This document shows, piece after piece, positions 15,961-25,557 of a stretch of 64,000 nt of DNA (position 1 is its first letter; each line of letters begins with the position of its first letter). Source of the DNA: Peteryoungia ipomoeae (GTDB lineage Bacteria > Pseudomonadota > Alphaproteobacteria > Rhizobiales > Rhizobiaceae); the NCBI RefSeq assembly GCF_004912165.1, contig NZ_STGV01000001.1, positions 868,001-932,000 of the forward strand, given 5' to 3'. A program made the translations under genes and the position numbers. The notes beneath the pieces were generated by a model. The model saw only the letters and a program-made list of their open reading frames with translations. It did not search any database and had not been told where the DNA came from.

Positions 15961-17058
15961 ATGCCGCTTAATCCTCCCATCCGCTACAGTGCCGACCTCG
16001 AGAAGCCCTCCCCCGATGAGCAGGCCGTGATCGAGGACATCAAGGACAGCATGCTCTACATCATCGGCAAGACGCATGAGGATCTGGGCCATGCGCAGCG
16101 CAGCGTACACGCCAAGAGCCACGCGCTGCTGGAAGCAACGGTCACGGTTCATGACGGCCTGACGCCAGAGCTCGCCCAAGGCGTGTTTGCCGAGGGGGCC
16201 CGCGTCTATCCCGCGATCATCCGCATCTCGACCATTCCCGGCGACCCGCTGCGCGACAGCGTCTCCCTGCCCCGCGGATTCGCGATCAAGCTTTTCAACG
16301 TCGAAGGTGCGCGACTTCCCGGCAGTGAAGGCGACGTGACGCAGGATTTCCTGTTCGCATCCGCGCCTGCCTTTGCGGCACCGGATGCCGCCAGCTTTGC
16401 CAAGAACCTGAAACTCATCTCGCGCACCACGGATCGGGTCGAATGGGCCAAGAGCGCGCTGAGCTGGATCCTGCGGCCGATCGTCAAGGGGCTCGAGGCG
16501 ATGGGGGCCGATGCCGGCGCGCTGAAGGCCATGGGCGGCTATCCGGAAACCCATCCGCTCGGCGAACACTACTACACGCAGGTCCCGATCCGCTTCGGCG
16601 ATCACGTTGCCAAGCTCGATATCGTGCCGCAGTCGGAAAGCTTCAAGCGTCTTGTCGAAGACCGGATCGATCTCTCCGAAGGTCCGGATGTGCTGCGCCA
16701 AGCCGTAGCCGAGGTGATGGCAGCGGAAGGTGGCGCATGGACGCTGCGCGCCCAGCTCTGCCGCAACATCGAGACACAGCCGATAGAGGACGCCTCCGTC
16801 GTCTGGCCCGAGGAAGAGAGCCCCTATCTCGACATCGCAACGATCCGCGTCGCGCCTCAGACCGGCTGGTCGGAGGGCCGATCGCGGGCGGTGGATGACG
16901 GGCTGACCTTCCGCCCGTGGCGCGGCATCGAGCTGCACCGTCCACTCGGCAATGTCATGCGGGCGCGTCGCCAGGTCTATCCGGTCGCCGCAGCCCGCCG
17001 CAGCGAACTCATCGGCTGTCCTATGCACGAGCCGAAAAGCCGCCCGGACCTGCCATGA
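15961..17058 (+). CDS. Catalase-like heme protein
   Basis: 365 residues. Shorter than typical heme catalases (~480) and of the compact catalase-related group. Family-like blocks include SVHAKSHALLEATVTVHDGL, RISTIPGDPLRDSVSLPRGF, AIKLFNVEG and the C-terminal RRQVYPVAAARR carrying the tyrosine-region pattern YP..AA.RR. The canonical catalytic His motif is not clear to the eye, though H50 in VHAKSH is a candidate, so peroxidase or other organic-hydroperoxide activity is possible. The start is ATG 15961 with GGAG 7 bases upstream. It converges with the alanine dehydrogenase gene. Confidence 0.82.
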   Translation: MPLNPPIRYSADLEKPSPDEQAVIEDIKDSMLYIIGKTHEDLGHAQRSVHAKSHALLEATVTVHDGLTPELAQGVFAEGARVYPAIIRISTIPGDPLRDSVSLPRGFAIKLFNVEGARLPGSEGDVTQDFLFASAPAFAAPDAASFAKNLKLISRTTDRVEWAKSALSWILRPIVKGLEAMGADAGALKAMGGYPETHPLGEHYYTQVPIRFGDHVAKLDIVPQSESFKRLVEDRIDLSEGPDVLRQAVAEVMAAEGGAWTLRAQLCRNIETQPIEDASVVWPEEESPYLDIATIRVAPQTGWSEGRSRAVDDGLTFRPWRGIELHRPLGNVMRARRQVYPVAAARRSELIGCPMHEPKSRPDLP

Positions 17059-17119
17059 CGGCACGCGATCCCTCGACGCGCCGGCGACATCGGCAGCGGT
17101 CCGGATAGCAAACGAGAGA

Positions 17120-17147
17120 CGGCAGCCCCACACTCGGGGGGCTGCCG
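17120..17147. terminator. Bidirectional terminator between catalase-like gene and ald
   Basis: CGGCAGCCCC pairs with GGGGCTGCCG around a short loop in the 140-bp gap between the two convergent genes. Confidence 0.65.
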
Positions 17148-17198
17148 CCTCCCTATCTCATGACAGGTCGTCCAACGCGCCGAGGCGCTTTGCGGCGG

Positions 17199-18317
17199 TT
17201 ACGCCACGCTGAGCACGGCCTCCGGCGCATGCGCCGGATATCCCAGCGCCTCGGCCACCGGCGTATTGGTCACCCGGCCCTTGTGGACGTTGAGGCCATT
17301 GCGCAGGTGGCGGTCCTCGGCGATCGCCCGCAGACCGCGATCGGCGAGCGCCAGGCCATGGACGAGCGTTGCATTGTTCAGCGCATGCGCCGAGGTCACC
17401 GGAACGGCACCCGGCATGTTGGCCACGCAATAATGCACGACGCCGTCGACCTCATAGGTCGGATCGGAATGGGTCGTGGCATGCGATGTCTCGAAACAAC
17501 CGCCCTGATCGATCGCGACGTCGACGACGACGGCCCCCTTCTTCATCCCGGAGAGCATTTCGCGGGTGACGAGCTTCGGCGCGGCAGCACCGGGAATGAG
17601 AACCGCACCGATGACGAGATCGGCGGAAAACACTTCCTGCTCCAGCGCATCGATGGTCGAATAGACGGTATGCACGCGGCCATGGAAGATGTCGTCGAGC
17701 TGGCGCAGGCGCGGCAGAGACCGGTCGAGGATGGTAACGTCGGCGCCGAGGCCGACCGCCATCTTCGCGGCATGCAGGCCGACCACGCCGCCACCGATGA
17801 CGGTGACCTTGGCCGGAAGAACCCCGGGAACGCCGCCAAGCAGGATGCCGCGACCGCCATGGGCCTTTTGCAGCGCGGTTGCGCCCGCCTGGATCGCCAG
17901 GCGTCCGGCGACTTCCGACATCGGCGCGAGCAGCGGCAGCCCACCACGATCATCGGTGACAGTTTCATAGGCGACAGCGGTGACGCCTGACTCGATCAGA
18001 CCCTTGGTCTGGTCCGGGTCCGGCGCGAGATGCAGATAGGTGTAGAGGATCTGGCCTTCGCGCAGCTGCACCCATTCGGACGGCTGCGGCTCCTTGACCT
18101 TGACGATCATGTCGGACTTTTCAAACACGTCCCTGGCCGAGGCGGCGATCTTCGCGCCAGCGGCGATGTAAGCGTGGTCGTCTGCGCCGATGCCGGCACC
18201 GGCCCCCGTCTCGACCAGCACGTCGTGGCCATGCGCCACATATTCTCTGACAGCACCGGGGGTGAGACCCACACGGTATTCATGGTTTTTGATTTCCTTC
18301 GGGCAACCGACACGCAT
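17199..18317 (-). CDS. ald: Alanine dehydrogenase
   Basis: 372 residues, the standard length. It catalyses reversible NAD-dependent deamination of L-alanine to pyruvate and ammonia. Motifs: [20 protein letters not shown] at the N-terminus, substrate Lys in [11 protein letters not shown], catalytic His in YLHLAPD, the NAD-binding [17 protein letters not shown] and the closing [21 protein letters not shown] 18317 has AGGAA upstream. It is divergent from an Lrp/AsnC-type regulator, the usual arrangement with AldR. Confidence 0.95.
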   Translation of the reverse strand: MRVGCPKEIKNHEYRVGLTPGAVREYVAHGHDVLVETGAGAGIGADDHAYIAAGAKIAASARDVFEKSDMIVKVKEPQPSEWVQLREGQILYTYLHLAPDPDQTKGLIESGVTAVAYETVTDDRGGLPLLAPMSEVAGRLAIQAGATALQKAHGGRGILLGGVPGVLPAKVTVIGGGVVGLHAAKMAVGLGADVTILDRSLPRLRQLDDIFHGRVHTVYSTIDALEQEVFSADLVIGAVLIPGAAAPKLVTREMLSGMKKGAVVVDVAIDQGGCFETSHATTHSDPTYEVDGVVHYCVANMPGAVPVTSAHALNNATLVHGLALADRGLRAIAEDRHLRNGLNVHKGRVTNTPVAEALGYPAHAPEAVLSVA

Positions 18318-18476
18318 CAAGCGTTCCTCTCATGTTATCGCGGTCTGCGCCGCGTGGATTGTGATGGCGAAATTCAAACATCGATCCCGCACAATGTCCT
18401 TGCAAAGTCAGGAGCCTCGCGGCATCAACTTCGCACGTTCTTGCGCCATACGACGCATTTTTGGAGATTCCTGCGA

Positions 18477-18938
18477 ATGGCAGAATTGGATTCGATTGAT
18501 CGTGCAATTCTGAAGGCGCTTCAGGAAAACGGCCGCATGACCAATGCCGAGCTTGCCGAAAAGGTGGGGCTCAGCGCCTCCGCCTGTTCGCGTCGACACG
18601 ACATGCTGGAAAAATCGGGCGTCATCAGCGGCTATCATGCGCGTCTTGCCCATGACGCCATCGACTACAAGATGATGGTGATCGTCCATATCTCGCTGTC
18701 GGGGCAGTTCGCCAAGACCTTGACCGAGTTCGAGGCCGCCGTGAAGCGTTGTCCGAACGTGCTCGTCTGTTACCTGATGTCGGGCGAATACGATTACATC
18801 CTGCGCGTCGCGGCCAAGGATCTTTCTGACTATGAACGCATCCACCGCGACTGGCTCTCGGCCCTGCCGCACGTGGTCAAGATCAATTCGAGCTTTGCGC
18901 TACGCGAGATCATCGATCGGCCGAATGTCGGCCTCTGA
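18477..18938 (+). CDS. Lrp/AsnC-family regulator, probably of ald
   Basis: 153 residues. The N-terminal winged HTH (LDSIDRAILKALQENGRMTN, AELAEKVGLSASACSRRHDM) is followed by a RAM/AsnC ligand-binding domain (VIVHISLSGQFAKTL, VLVCYLMSGEYDYILRVAAK, INSSFALREI). The frame is open far upstream, but ATG 18477 opens the conserved domain and GGAG lies 12 bases before it. It is transcribed away from ald across a 159-bp gap, so it is likely an alanine-responsive activator. No clear Lrp-type palindrome was picked out in the gap. Confidence 0.92.
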   Translation: MAELDSIDRAILKALQENGRMTNAELAEKVGLSASACSRRHDMLEKSGVISGYHARLAHDAIDYKMMVIVHISLSGQFAKTLTEFEAAVKRCPNVLVCYLMSGEYDYILRVAAKDLSDYERIHRDWLSALPHVVKINSSFALREIIDRPNVGL

Positions 18939-19040
18939 CGCAAAACAGACAATTCTAACGATCGAATTTAATCCGTCCTCACAGCTTGGTGATACAACCT
19001 GCCTTGTTATGTCACAGACCTACATTTCAGGACGATAAAC

Positions 19041-19376
19041 ATGGCCAAGAATCTCGGTATGGAAGTACGCAAGGCTCCCCGCAGCCGTTGCCGTATTGCG
19101 AGCAAGGTACGCTATTTTCAGCAGGAAGCCGCGGGTCGCATTATCGACATTTCGCGCACAGGTCTCGCGATTGAGTTGTCGACCGGTCTCAATGCCGGCG
19201 CTGGCAGCACGGTCGCCATCGAAACCGATGAAATCGGCCTGCTGGAAGGCATCGTCCGCTGGAACTACAGCGGTCGCCTCGGCATCATGTTCCGCCCCAA
19301 CAGCAATGCTGCTGCAAAGGTGGATGCCTATTTCCGCAATTTCCATCGCGAATACCGTCCGGTTTTGGCCCGCTGA
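19041..19376 (+). CDS. PilZ-domain protein
   Basis: 111 residues, a single PilZ domain. The N-terminal RKAPRSRCRI corresponds to the RxxxR c-di-GMP loop, and the second motif [D/N]xSxxG appears as DISRTGLAIE. The remaining strands (STVAIETDEIGLLEGIVRWN, GRLGIMF) complete the barrel. AGGA precedes the ATG. It probably senses c-di-GMP; the partner is unknown. Confidence 0.82.
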   Translation: MAKNLGMEVRKAPRSRCRIASKVRYFQQEAAGRIIDISRTGLAIELSTGLNAGAGSTVAIETDEIGLLEGIVRWNYSGRLGIMFRPNSNAAAKVDAYFRNFHREYRPVLAR

Positions 19377-19400
19377 CAGCGCAATCAGCGTCTTGACCCG

Positions 19401-19423
19401 GCCGCCGCAAACCCTGCGGCGGC
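19401..19423. terminator. GC-rich hairpin after the PilZ gene
   Basis: GCCGCCGC pairs with GCGGCGGC around a 7-nt loop, 24 bases past the stop codon. A T-tract is lacking, so this is a weak terminator call. Confidence 0.4.
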
Positions 19424-19556
19424 TGCACGGCACGCCCGTTTCTTGCCTGACCCGAGAGTTGATCGGGCAGATTTTGCAATCGATTCACAATTGCTTACCG
19501 CGATAGATGGCATTTGAGCGATTATTGAAGGTCGCCTTTAAGAGATAGCCGGGAAT

Positions 19557-19916
19557 GTGGCCGGCACAGAACGCCGCCTCAATCGACGGAATGCATTTCG
19601 GATGACCTCTAAGCCCGCGCCCCCTGATGCTGCACCACGCCGGTGCATGGCCTGTCATGTCAGGGCCATGATCGATTTTCAGGGCCGGCACTACAGTGTG
19701 CGGATCGGGCAGATCGAGTCCAGCCGGCTTCTCATCCACCCCGTCACGCCCCTGTCCATCCCGAAAGATGCGATCCTGGTGGTAAGCTCGGCCGAATTTG
19801 GCAAGATCGAAGCGCGTGTGGCGAGCGTGTCGGAACGGTTCATCACGGTTGAATTTGCCCAGATCAACGCTGCCATCGAACATCTTCTTGCCCTCGGGGA
19901 CCTGCAAGGCCAGTAA
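19557..19916 (+). CDS. Possible degenerate PilZ-like protein
   Basis: 119 residues from a GTG start, or 104 from ATG 19602. If the GTG is right, the N-terminus ERRLNRRNAFR resembles a PilZ RxxxR segment; the second PilZ motif is not evident (VRIGQIESSRLLIHP instead). One CMACHVRA pair of cysteines could bind a metal. Downstream strands SIPKDAILVVSSAEFG and ARVASVSERFITVEF read like a PilZ barrel. It lies 180 bp after a clear PilZ gene. The family assignment is tentative. Confidence 0.5.
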   Translation: MAGTERRLNRRNAFRMTSKPAPPDAAPRRCMACHVRAMIDFQGRHYSVRIGQIESSRLLIHPVTPLSIPKDAILVVSSAEFGKIEARVASVSERFITVEFAQINAAIEHLLALGDLQGQ

Positions 19917-20024
19917 TCGGCACAATTTTCAGGTGTGAGACACAGCTGTGTCTTTTTGCAATGCAACTCTCGGCGGAGCGGTTAAGCTGCCTTCGTTTCA
20001 AACTGAACCCTTCGGGAGTTTCCC

Positions 20025-22022
20025 ATGGCTTTTGTTGCATCCCTCCTTCATCTTCCCTCCTTGTCCCGTCGCGCCTTTCTCGGCGGCCTTGGCGCTTCCG
20101 CCGCCCTCGTCACCCTGCATCCCTTTGCGGCTCGCGCCAGTGGCAACCAGGCCCATCTGCGGCTGATGGAAACCACGGACATCCATGTCAATGTGATGCC
20201 CTATGACTATTACGCCGACAAACCGAACGACACGATGGGCCTTGCCCGGACCGCGCGCCTGATCGACGCGGTGCGCGCCGAAGCCGGCAATTCCCTTCTC
20301 GTCGACAATGGCGACTTCCTGCAGGGCAATCCGATGGGCGACTACATGGCCTATCAGAAGGGCATGAAGGCCGGCGACGTGCATCCGGTCGTCAAGGCGA
20401 TGAATGTGCTTGGCTATGATTGCGGCACGCTCGGCAACCACGAATTCAACTACGGCCTGGACTTCATGTTCAACACGCTGGGCGGCGCGAAATTTCCCTT
20501 CGTCTGCGCCAATCTCACCAAGGGCAAGCTCGCCGCCGATCCCAAGGACGACGAGCTCTTCTTCAAGCCCTACGTCATTCTGGAGCGCATGATCCGGGAT
20601 GGCTCCGGGCAGGAAAGCCCGATCAAAATCGGCTTTATCGGCTTCGTGCCGCCGCAGATCATGCTGTGGGATGCTAAAAACCTCGAAGGCAAGGCTCTGA
20701 CACGCGACATTCTGCAGGCCGCCCGTGCGTTCGTTCCGCAGATGAAGGAAGAGGGTGCCGATATCGTCGTGGCACTCTCCCATTCGGGTATCGACGGCCA
20801 GGGCGAAAAGGAAGGCATGGAAAATGCCTCCCTCTATCTTGCCGGGGTAAACGGCATCGATGCGGTCTTCACCGGCCACCAGCATCTGGTCTTTCCAGGG
20901 AGCAAGGACTTCGAGGATGTGCCGGGGGCGGATGCCGTCAAGGGCACGCTGCTTGGCAAACCAGCGGTCATGGCCGGGTTCTGGGGCTCGCATATGGGGT
21001 TGATCGACCTTCTCCTGGAGAAGGAGGGCAACAGCTGGAAGATTGTCGACTTCACCTGCGAAGCGCGCCCGATCTACCATCGCGACGACAATCGGAAGGT
21101 CGTTGCGGATGTCGATGACAAGCCGGAGGTCGTCACGGCCATCGCTGAAGACCATCAGGCGACGCTCGCCTATGTCCGCACGCCTGTGGGCAAGACGTCG
21201 GCGCCGCTCTACTCATACTTTGCCCTTGTCGCCGATGACCCGTCCGTGCAGATCGTCTCGAACGCGCAGACCTGGTATATCAAGGAGATGCTGAAAGACG
21301 GCGAATACAAGGATCTGCCGGTGCTTTCGGCTGCCGCCCCCTTCAAGGCCGGCGGACGCGGCGGTCCCGACTACTTCACCGATGTGCCGGCAGGCGACAT
21401 CGCGATCAAGAATGTCGCCGATCTCTATCTCTACCCCAATACGATCCAGGCTGTTGTCATCACCGGCGAGCAGGTGAAGAACTGGCTGGAAATGTCGGCG
21501 GGCATGTTCAACCAGATCGAAGCCGGACGGCAGGATGCTCCGCTCCTCAACCCGAATTTTCCATCCTATAATTTCGACATCATCGATGGCGTAACCTACA
21601 AGATCGACCTGACCAAACCGGCGAAATTCGACAAGGACGGCCAGGCGGTCAATCCGCAGTCCAGCCGCATCGTCGATCTCTCCTTCGACGGCAAGCCGAT
21701 CGATCCGGCGCAGCGCTTCGTCGTGGCGACCAACAATTATCGCGCCGGCGGCGGTGGCAAGTTCCCCGAAATTGCCTCGGACAAGGTGATCTTTGTCGGC
21801 CCCGACACCAATCGCGACATCATCGTCCGCTTCATCGTCGAGCAGGGAACCATCAATCCCGCGGCCGACGGCAACTGGTCCTTCGCGCCCCTGCCCGGCA
21901 CCTCCGTGACCTTTGAAACCGGTCCCAAGGCGCGCGACTATCTGGGCGCCGTCTCCTCGGTCAAACTGGAAGATGCTGGCGAAGGCCAGGAAGGTTTCGC
22001 CAAATTCCGAATCTCGCTCTGA
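20025..22022 (+). CDS. cpdB: 2',3'-cyclic-nucleotide 2'-phosphodiesterase / 3'-nucleotidase (CpdB type)
   Basis: 665 residues. A periplasmic metallophosphoesterase that degrades 2',3'-cyclic nucleotides and 3'-nucleotides for phosphate and nucleoside scavenging. A Tat-type signal ([13 protein letters not shown]) is visible. The catalytic domain has [35 protein letters not shown] and FTGHQH metal-binding motifs; the C-terminal 5'-nucleotidase domain includes [11 protein letters not shown] and [16 protein letters not shown]. Length fits the family. GGGAG precedes the ATG. It converges with a LysR gene. Confidence 0.94.
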   Translation: MAFVASLLHLPSLSRRAFLGGLGASAALVTLHPFAARASGNQAHLRLMETTDIHVNVMPYDYYADKPNDTMGLARTARLIDAVRAEAGNSLLVDNGDFLQGNPMGDYMAYQKGMKAGDVHPVVKAMNVLGYDCGTLGNHEFNYGLDFMFNTLGGAKFPFVCANLTKGKLAADPKDDELFFKPYVILERMIRDGSGQESPIKIGFIGFVPPQIMLWDAKNLEGKALTRDILQAARAFVPQMKEEGADIVVALSHSGIDGQGEKEGMENASLYLAGVNGIDAVFTGHQHLVFPGSKDFEDVPGADAVKGTLLGKPAVMAGFWGSHMGLIDLLLEKEGNSWKIVDFTCEARPIYHRDDNRKVVADVDDKPEVVTAIAEDHQATLAYVRTPVGKTSAPLYSYFALVADDPSVQIVSNAQTWYIKEMLKDGEYKDLPVLSAAAPFKAGGRGGPDYFTDVPAGDIAIKNVADLYLYPNTIQAVVITGEQVKNWLEMSAGMFNQIEAGRQDAPLLNPNFPSYNFDIIDGVTYKIDLTKPAKFDKDGQAVNPQSSRIVDLSFDGKPIDPAQRFVVATNNYRAGGGGKFPEIASDKVIFVGPDTNRDIIVRFIVEQGTINPAADGNWSFAPLPGTSVTFETGPKARDYLGAVSSVKLEDAGEGQEGFAKFRISL

Positions 22023-22033
22023 CGCGGCCTGCA

Positions 22034-22072
22034 CGTGAAGAACCCGCGACATCCGATCGCGGGTTCTTCACG
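22034..22072. terminator. Perfect 16-bp stem hairpin between convergent cpdB and LysR genes
   Basis: The left arm at 22034-22049 (CGTGAAGAACCCGCGA) pairs without mismatch with 22057-22072, around a 7-nt loop. It fills the 55-bp gap between the two stop codons and serves both directions. Confidence 0.75.
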
Positions 22073-22077
22073 TTCCA

Positions 22078-23043
22078 TCAATCGCTTATACCGACAAGTT
22101 CACCTGCATTCTGAAACTCTACCGGAATTTTTTCATGCGATCCCGGGCAGTTCTGCAGGCTGGTGCCAAAGGCGCTGATCAGCCAGGCGCCGGCTGGGCC
22201 CGGTGGCCGCTCCGTCTTGCGAATGGCATAAAGCGTGTAGGCGCCCCGCTCGTAGGCAGGCAGATCGAGGTGCACCACGCGCCCCTTGCGCAGATCCTCC
22301 CGCATGATCGAGGCCGGCAGACCACCCCATCCGAGACCTCCGCGGATCAGCTGGAGTTTCGTCGCCATGTCGCTCACCCGCCATGTCTTGTAGGAGAGGA
22401 CGTTGAAATTGCGCCCAGCTGTCAAATCGGACGCATCGCTGACGACAATCTGCGTCTCCTCGCGCACATCGGCGAGCGAGAGCGTCCGGCTGATCTTCGC
22501 CAGTGGGTGATCACGCGCCACGGCCGGCAAGAGATAGTTGTGGCCGATGCGCTCGATGGTCAGCGCATCATCCTGCTCCAGAATGGCCCCGCCAATGCCG
22601 ATCGATGCGCGACCGGTCATCACCAATTCCATGATCCGCCCGAGTTCGGCGACCTCAAGCCTGAGCGAGACCGCTGGAAAACGCTGCTGAAACTCGCGCA
22701 GCACCGACAGTGTTGCGCCCATCGGCACCATGACGCTGATGGCGAGGGAAAGCTCGGGCTCCAGACCCTGCACCATGCTTTTTGCCTTGGCCCGCATCAC
22801 CTGCAGATCCGAGACGATCCGCCGGGCATCGCTGAGCATTGCCCTGCCCGCCTCGGTCAACTGGGATTGGCGCGTCCCATTGCGGGCAAAAAGTGAAACA
22901 CCGAGTTGGGCTTCGAGATTGGCAATGGTGTAGCTGACGACGGATTGGGCTCGGTTGAGCTGGCGGGCGGCAGCTGAAAAGCTGCCGGCATCGGCAACAG
23001 CGAGGAAGACCTGCAATTGATCGAGCGTTGGATTGGCTTCCAT
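22078..23043 (-). CDS. LysR-family transcriptional regulator
   Basis: 321 residues. The N-terminal winged HTH (LDQLQVFLAVADAGSFSAAA, RQLNRAQSVVSYTIANLEAQ) is followed by a type 2 periplasmic-binding-like effector domain (ELSLAISVMVPMGATLSVLR, LGWGGLPASIM). ATG 23043 opens the conserved MEANPTLDQ start; ATG 23061 would add six residues. It is divergent from an azoreductase gene across an AT-rich 128-bp gap, so that gene is the likely target. Confidence 0.92.
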   Translation of the reverse strand: MEANPTLDQLQVFLAVADAGSFSAAARQLNRAQSVVSYTIANLEAQLGVSLFARNGTRQSQLTEAGRAMLSDARRIVSDLQVMRAKAKSMVQGLEPELSLAISVMVPMGATLSVLREFQQRFPAVSLRLEVAELGRIMELVMTGRASIGIGGAILEQDDALTIERIGHNYLLPAVARDHPLAKISRTLSLADVREETQIVVSDASDLTAGRNFNVLSYKTWRVSDMATKLQLIRGGLGWGGLPASIMREDLRKGRVVHLDLPAYERGAYTLYAIRKTERPPGPAGAWLISAFGTSLQNCPGSHEKIPVEFQNAGELVGISD

Positions 23044-23171
23044 GGGCGAACACCTTGCCATCTATTTATTCGATGAAATCAATCTATATTATCACCGTTT
23101 TCCTGATGGCTCCATCCCACTAAATCCTGGCTCGCGTCCTCCCACGCTGAGAGCATACAAGGATTTAGACC

Positions 23172-23786
23172 ATGTCATCCATTCTTCTCGTCACATCGAG
23201 CCCCCGCGGCGCAGAATCGCTGTCCAATTCCGTCGCCACCAAGTTTGCCGAGGACATCAAGGCACAGACCGGCGGTACGATCACGCATCGCAATCTCTCC
23301 GACAGCCCGCTTGCCCATGTCGATGGCACCTTCACCGCCGCCATCCGCAAGCCGGCGGAAGAGCGCTCGGCAGACGAAGCGGCAGCGGCTGCGATTTCGG
23401 ACGAGCTCGTGGCCGAGCTGATGGCCGCTGACACCATCGTCATCGGCACCGGCCTGATCAACTTCAACATCTATTCGTCGCTGAAGAGCTGGATCGACCA
23501 TATCGCCCGCGCTGGCGTGACCTTCAAATACACGGAGAACGGCCCGGTCGGTCTTGCCAGCGGCAAGAAGGCCTATCTGGTTCTGGCAGCGGGCGGCGTC
23601 TACTCCTCTGGCCCTGCCGTCTCGATGAACCATGCCGAACCCTATCTGAAGACGGTTCTTGGCTTCCTCGGCATCGAACTGGTCGAGACCATCTATGTCG
23701 AAGGTCTGGCCTATGGTCCTGAGGCTGCTGAAAAGGCGATTGCCGCAGCACATGCCAAGGCCGAGGAACTGGCCCGGGCCGCCTGA
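23172..23786 (+). CDS. azoR: FMN-dependent NADH-azoreductase
   Basis: 204 residues, the usual AzoR length. A flavodoxin-fold enzyme that reduces azo compounds and quinones with NADH. Visible features: the FMN phosphate loop SSPRGAESLSNSV, the PMYNF-like segment GTGLINFNIYSSLKSWIDHI, TFKYTENGPVGLASGKKAYL and AAGGVYSSGPA. AAGGA precedes the ATG. It is divergent from a LysR gene, as quinone-responsive azoR genes often are. Confidence 0.93.
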   Translation: MSSILLVTSSPRGAESLSNSVATKFAEDIKAQTGGTITHRNLSDSPLAHVDGTFTAAIRKPAEERSADEAAAAAISDELVAELMAADTIVIGTGLINFNIYSSLKSWIDHIARAGVTFKYTENGPVGLASGKKAYLVLAAGGVYSSGPAVSMNHAEPYLKTVLGFLGIELVETIYVEGLAYGPEAAEKAIAAAHAKAEELARAA

Positions 23787-23806
23787 TCCACCGCCTCCCG
23801 GACGAG

Positions 23807-23841
23807 AAGCCGCCGATAGCCCTGCTGTCGGCGGCTTTTTT
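23807..23841 (+). terminator. Rho-independent terminator of azoR
   Basis: AAGCCGCCGA pairs with TCGGCGGCTT, followed by six T residues; it starts 20 bases past the stop codon. Confidence 0.9.
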
Positions 23842-23852
23842 ATGCCGGCACC

Positions 23853-24173
23853 TCAGGCGCTGCGCTTCGCCTCACCGTCGGCAAACAGGCCGGGACCATT
23901 CTGATCGATGATCTGCTGCGCCTTGCGCAGGGCGCTTGTTTGCGCATCCTCAAGGCTCGTGAAGACATCGGCGCGGATGAAGCTGCGCTCAAGTACCGCG
24001 CCATCAACCGTTTTGACGATTCGGCCCGCCAGCCGATACTGGTTGCCCTCACGGATCGGCTCGGCAAAGATCTGGCAGTCCTGATAGATCTCCGGTTCAC
24101 TCGCCGGTTTCGCCTGGGGTACGGCAGCGGCACCACCGGTGAACAACGATGCGATACGCGACAGCAGGGACAT
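23853..24173 (-). CDS. HlyU-family protein
   Basis: 106 residues matching the small HlyU family of Alphaproteobacteria: MSLLSRIASLFTGG start, then YQDCQIFAEPIREGNQYRLA and GRIVKTVDGAVLERSFIRAD, DVFTSLEDAQTSALRKAQQI. The central part is beta-rich and the C-terminal part helical. Despite the name, it is not the winged-helix ArsR-type HlyU of Vibrio, so a regulatory role is unproven. Confidence 0.8.
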   Translation of the reverse strand: MSLLSRIASLFTGGAAAVPQAKPASEPEIYQDCQIFAEPIREGNQYRLAGRIVKTVDGAVLERSFIRADVFTSLEDAQTSALRKAQQIIDQNGPGLFADGEAKRSA

Positions 24174-24209
24174 GAATAGCTCCTCTCAGAAAATTCGGGG
24201 CATGGCGGA

Positions 24210-25451
24210 TCAGATGATCAGATTGGCCAGGATCTCGTTCTCGGTGATATCCTCAAATCCCAGCCCGGCCTGATCGAAACGCTCGAACAGATCGGCGAAG
24301 TTCTCCCGCTTGCCCGTCTCGATGCCGATCAGGATGGAGCCGAAATTGCGCGCCGACTTCTTCAGATACTCAAAACGCGCGATATCGTCTTCCGGTCCGA
24401 GCAGGTTGAGGAAATCGCGCAGCGCTCCCGGACGCTGCGGCAGTCTGAGGATGAAATACTTCTTCAGGCCGGCATAGCGCATCGCGCGCTCCTTCACGTC
24501 CGGCAGACGCTCGAAGTCGAAATTGCCGCCCGAGACTACCGCGACAACAGTCTTTCCGGCGCGCTTCTCCTCCGGCAACTGGGCAAGCGCCGCCAGCGAC
24601 AGCGCGCCTGCGGGCTCGAGCACCACACCTTCGATGTTGAGCATTTCGGTCATCGTCACGCAGATCGCGTTTTCCGGCACGATCTCGACCTGCTCTGGAG
24701 AAAAGCGCTTCAAGGCCGCAAAATTATGATCGCCGATTCGGGCGACGGCCGCACCGTCGACAAAATTGTCGACCTTCGGCAAGGTCACGACCCTGCCCTG
24801 TTCGAGACTGGTCTTCAGGCTCGGCGCGCCGGCCGGCTCGCAGAAGACGAAGGCTTCATCCGGCAGCGTGTCCTTGAGATAGCCGGTCATGCCCGAAGAC
24901 AGACCGCCGCCGCCGACCGGCATGATCACCAGATCCGGCACGACGCCTTCCGGCAATTGCTGCATGATCTCGGCGGCAACGGTCGCCTGTCCCTCGATGA
25001 TATCGGGATCGTCAAAGGGCGGCACCATGTGACCGCCGATCGTCTCCACATGCTCGCGGGCTGCCGCATAGCACTGGTCGAAGATATCGCCGATCAATCG
25101 GATGGTGATGAAGTCTCCGCCGAAGGTACGGGTCTTGTCGATCTTCTGCTGCGGCGTCGTCACCGGCATGAAAACGACGCCCTCGACACCGAAATGCCGG
25201 CAGACATAGGCAAAGCCCTGGGCGTGATTGCCGGCGGAGGCGCAGACGAAGGTGGTGTCGGCGGGGCTGTCGGCGACGATCTTGCGGAAGAAATTGAAGG
25301 CGCCACGGATCTTGTAGGAGCGTACCGGCGTCAGATCCTCGCGCTTCAGATAGACATTGGCGCCAAAGCGGGCGCTCAGGTGATCGTTGAGCTGCAAGGG
25401 CGTTTCAGGGAAAAGTTCCCGCATCGCAACCACTGCATTCTCGACGTCCAT
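24210..25451 (-). CDS. ilvA: Threonine ammonia-lyase (threonine dehydratase)
   Basis: 413 residues. A PLP enzyme converting threonine to 2-oxobutyrate, the first step towards isoleucine. PLP lysine in VRSYKIRGAFNFF, the CASAGNHAQGFAYVCRHFGV segment, the glycine loop MPVGGGGLSSGMTGYL and VVSGGNFDFERL. A single C-terminal ACT-like domain (KYFILRLPQRPGALRDFLNL, FGSILIGIETGK) allows feedback control. The start at 25451 fits the family; the longer open frame is discarded. TrkH is divergent, starting 106 bp away. Confidence 0.94.
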   Translation of the reverse strand: MDVENAVVAMRELFPETPLQLNDHLSARFGANVYLKREDLTPVRSYKIRGAFNFFRKIVADSPADTTFVCASAGNHAQGFAYVCRHFGVEGVVFMPVTTPQQKIDKTRTFGGDFITIRLIGDIFDQCYAAAREHVETIGGHMVPPFDDPDIIEGQATVAAEIMQQLPEGVVPDLVIMPVGGGGLSSGMTGYLKDTLPDEAFVFCEPAGAPSLKTSLEQGRVVTLPKVDNFVDGAAVARIGDHNFAALKRFSPEQVEIVPENAICVTMTEMLNIEGVVLEPAGALSLAALAQLPEEKRAGKTVVAVVSGGNFDFERLPDVKERAMRYAGLKKYFILRLPQRPGALRDFLNLLGPEDDIARFEYLKKSARNFGSILIGIETGKRENFADLFERFDQAGLGFEDITENEILANLII

Positions 25452-25557
25452 TACCTTCACTCCGCGCATCCGTTGAAATTTCGACCTCACCCCGCTATGG
25501 CATAGACGCGGGGCAGAGACAAAGGCTCTTTGTCCGCCAACTCGCGGATGACATTTC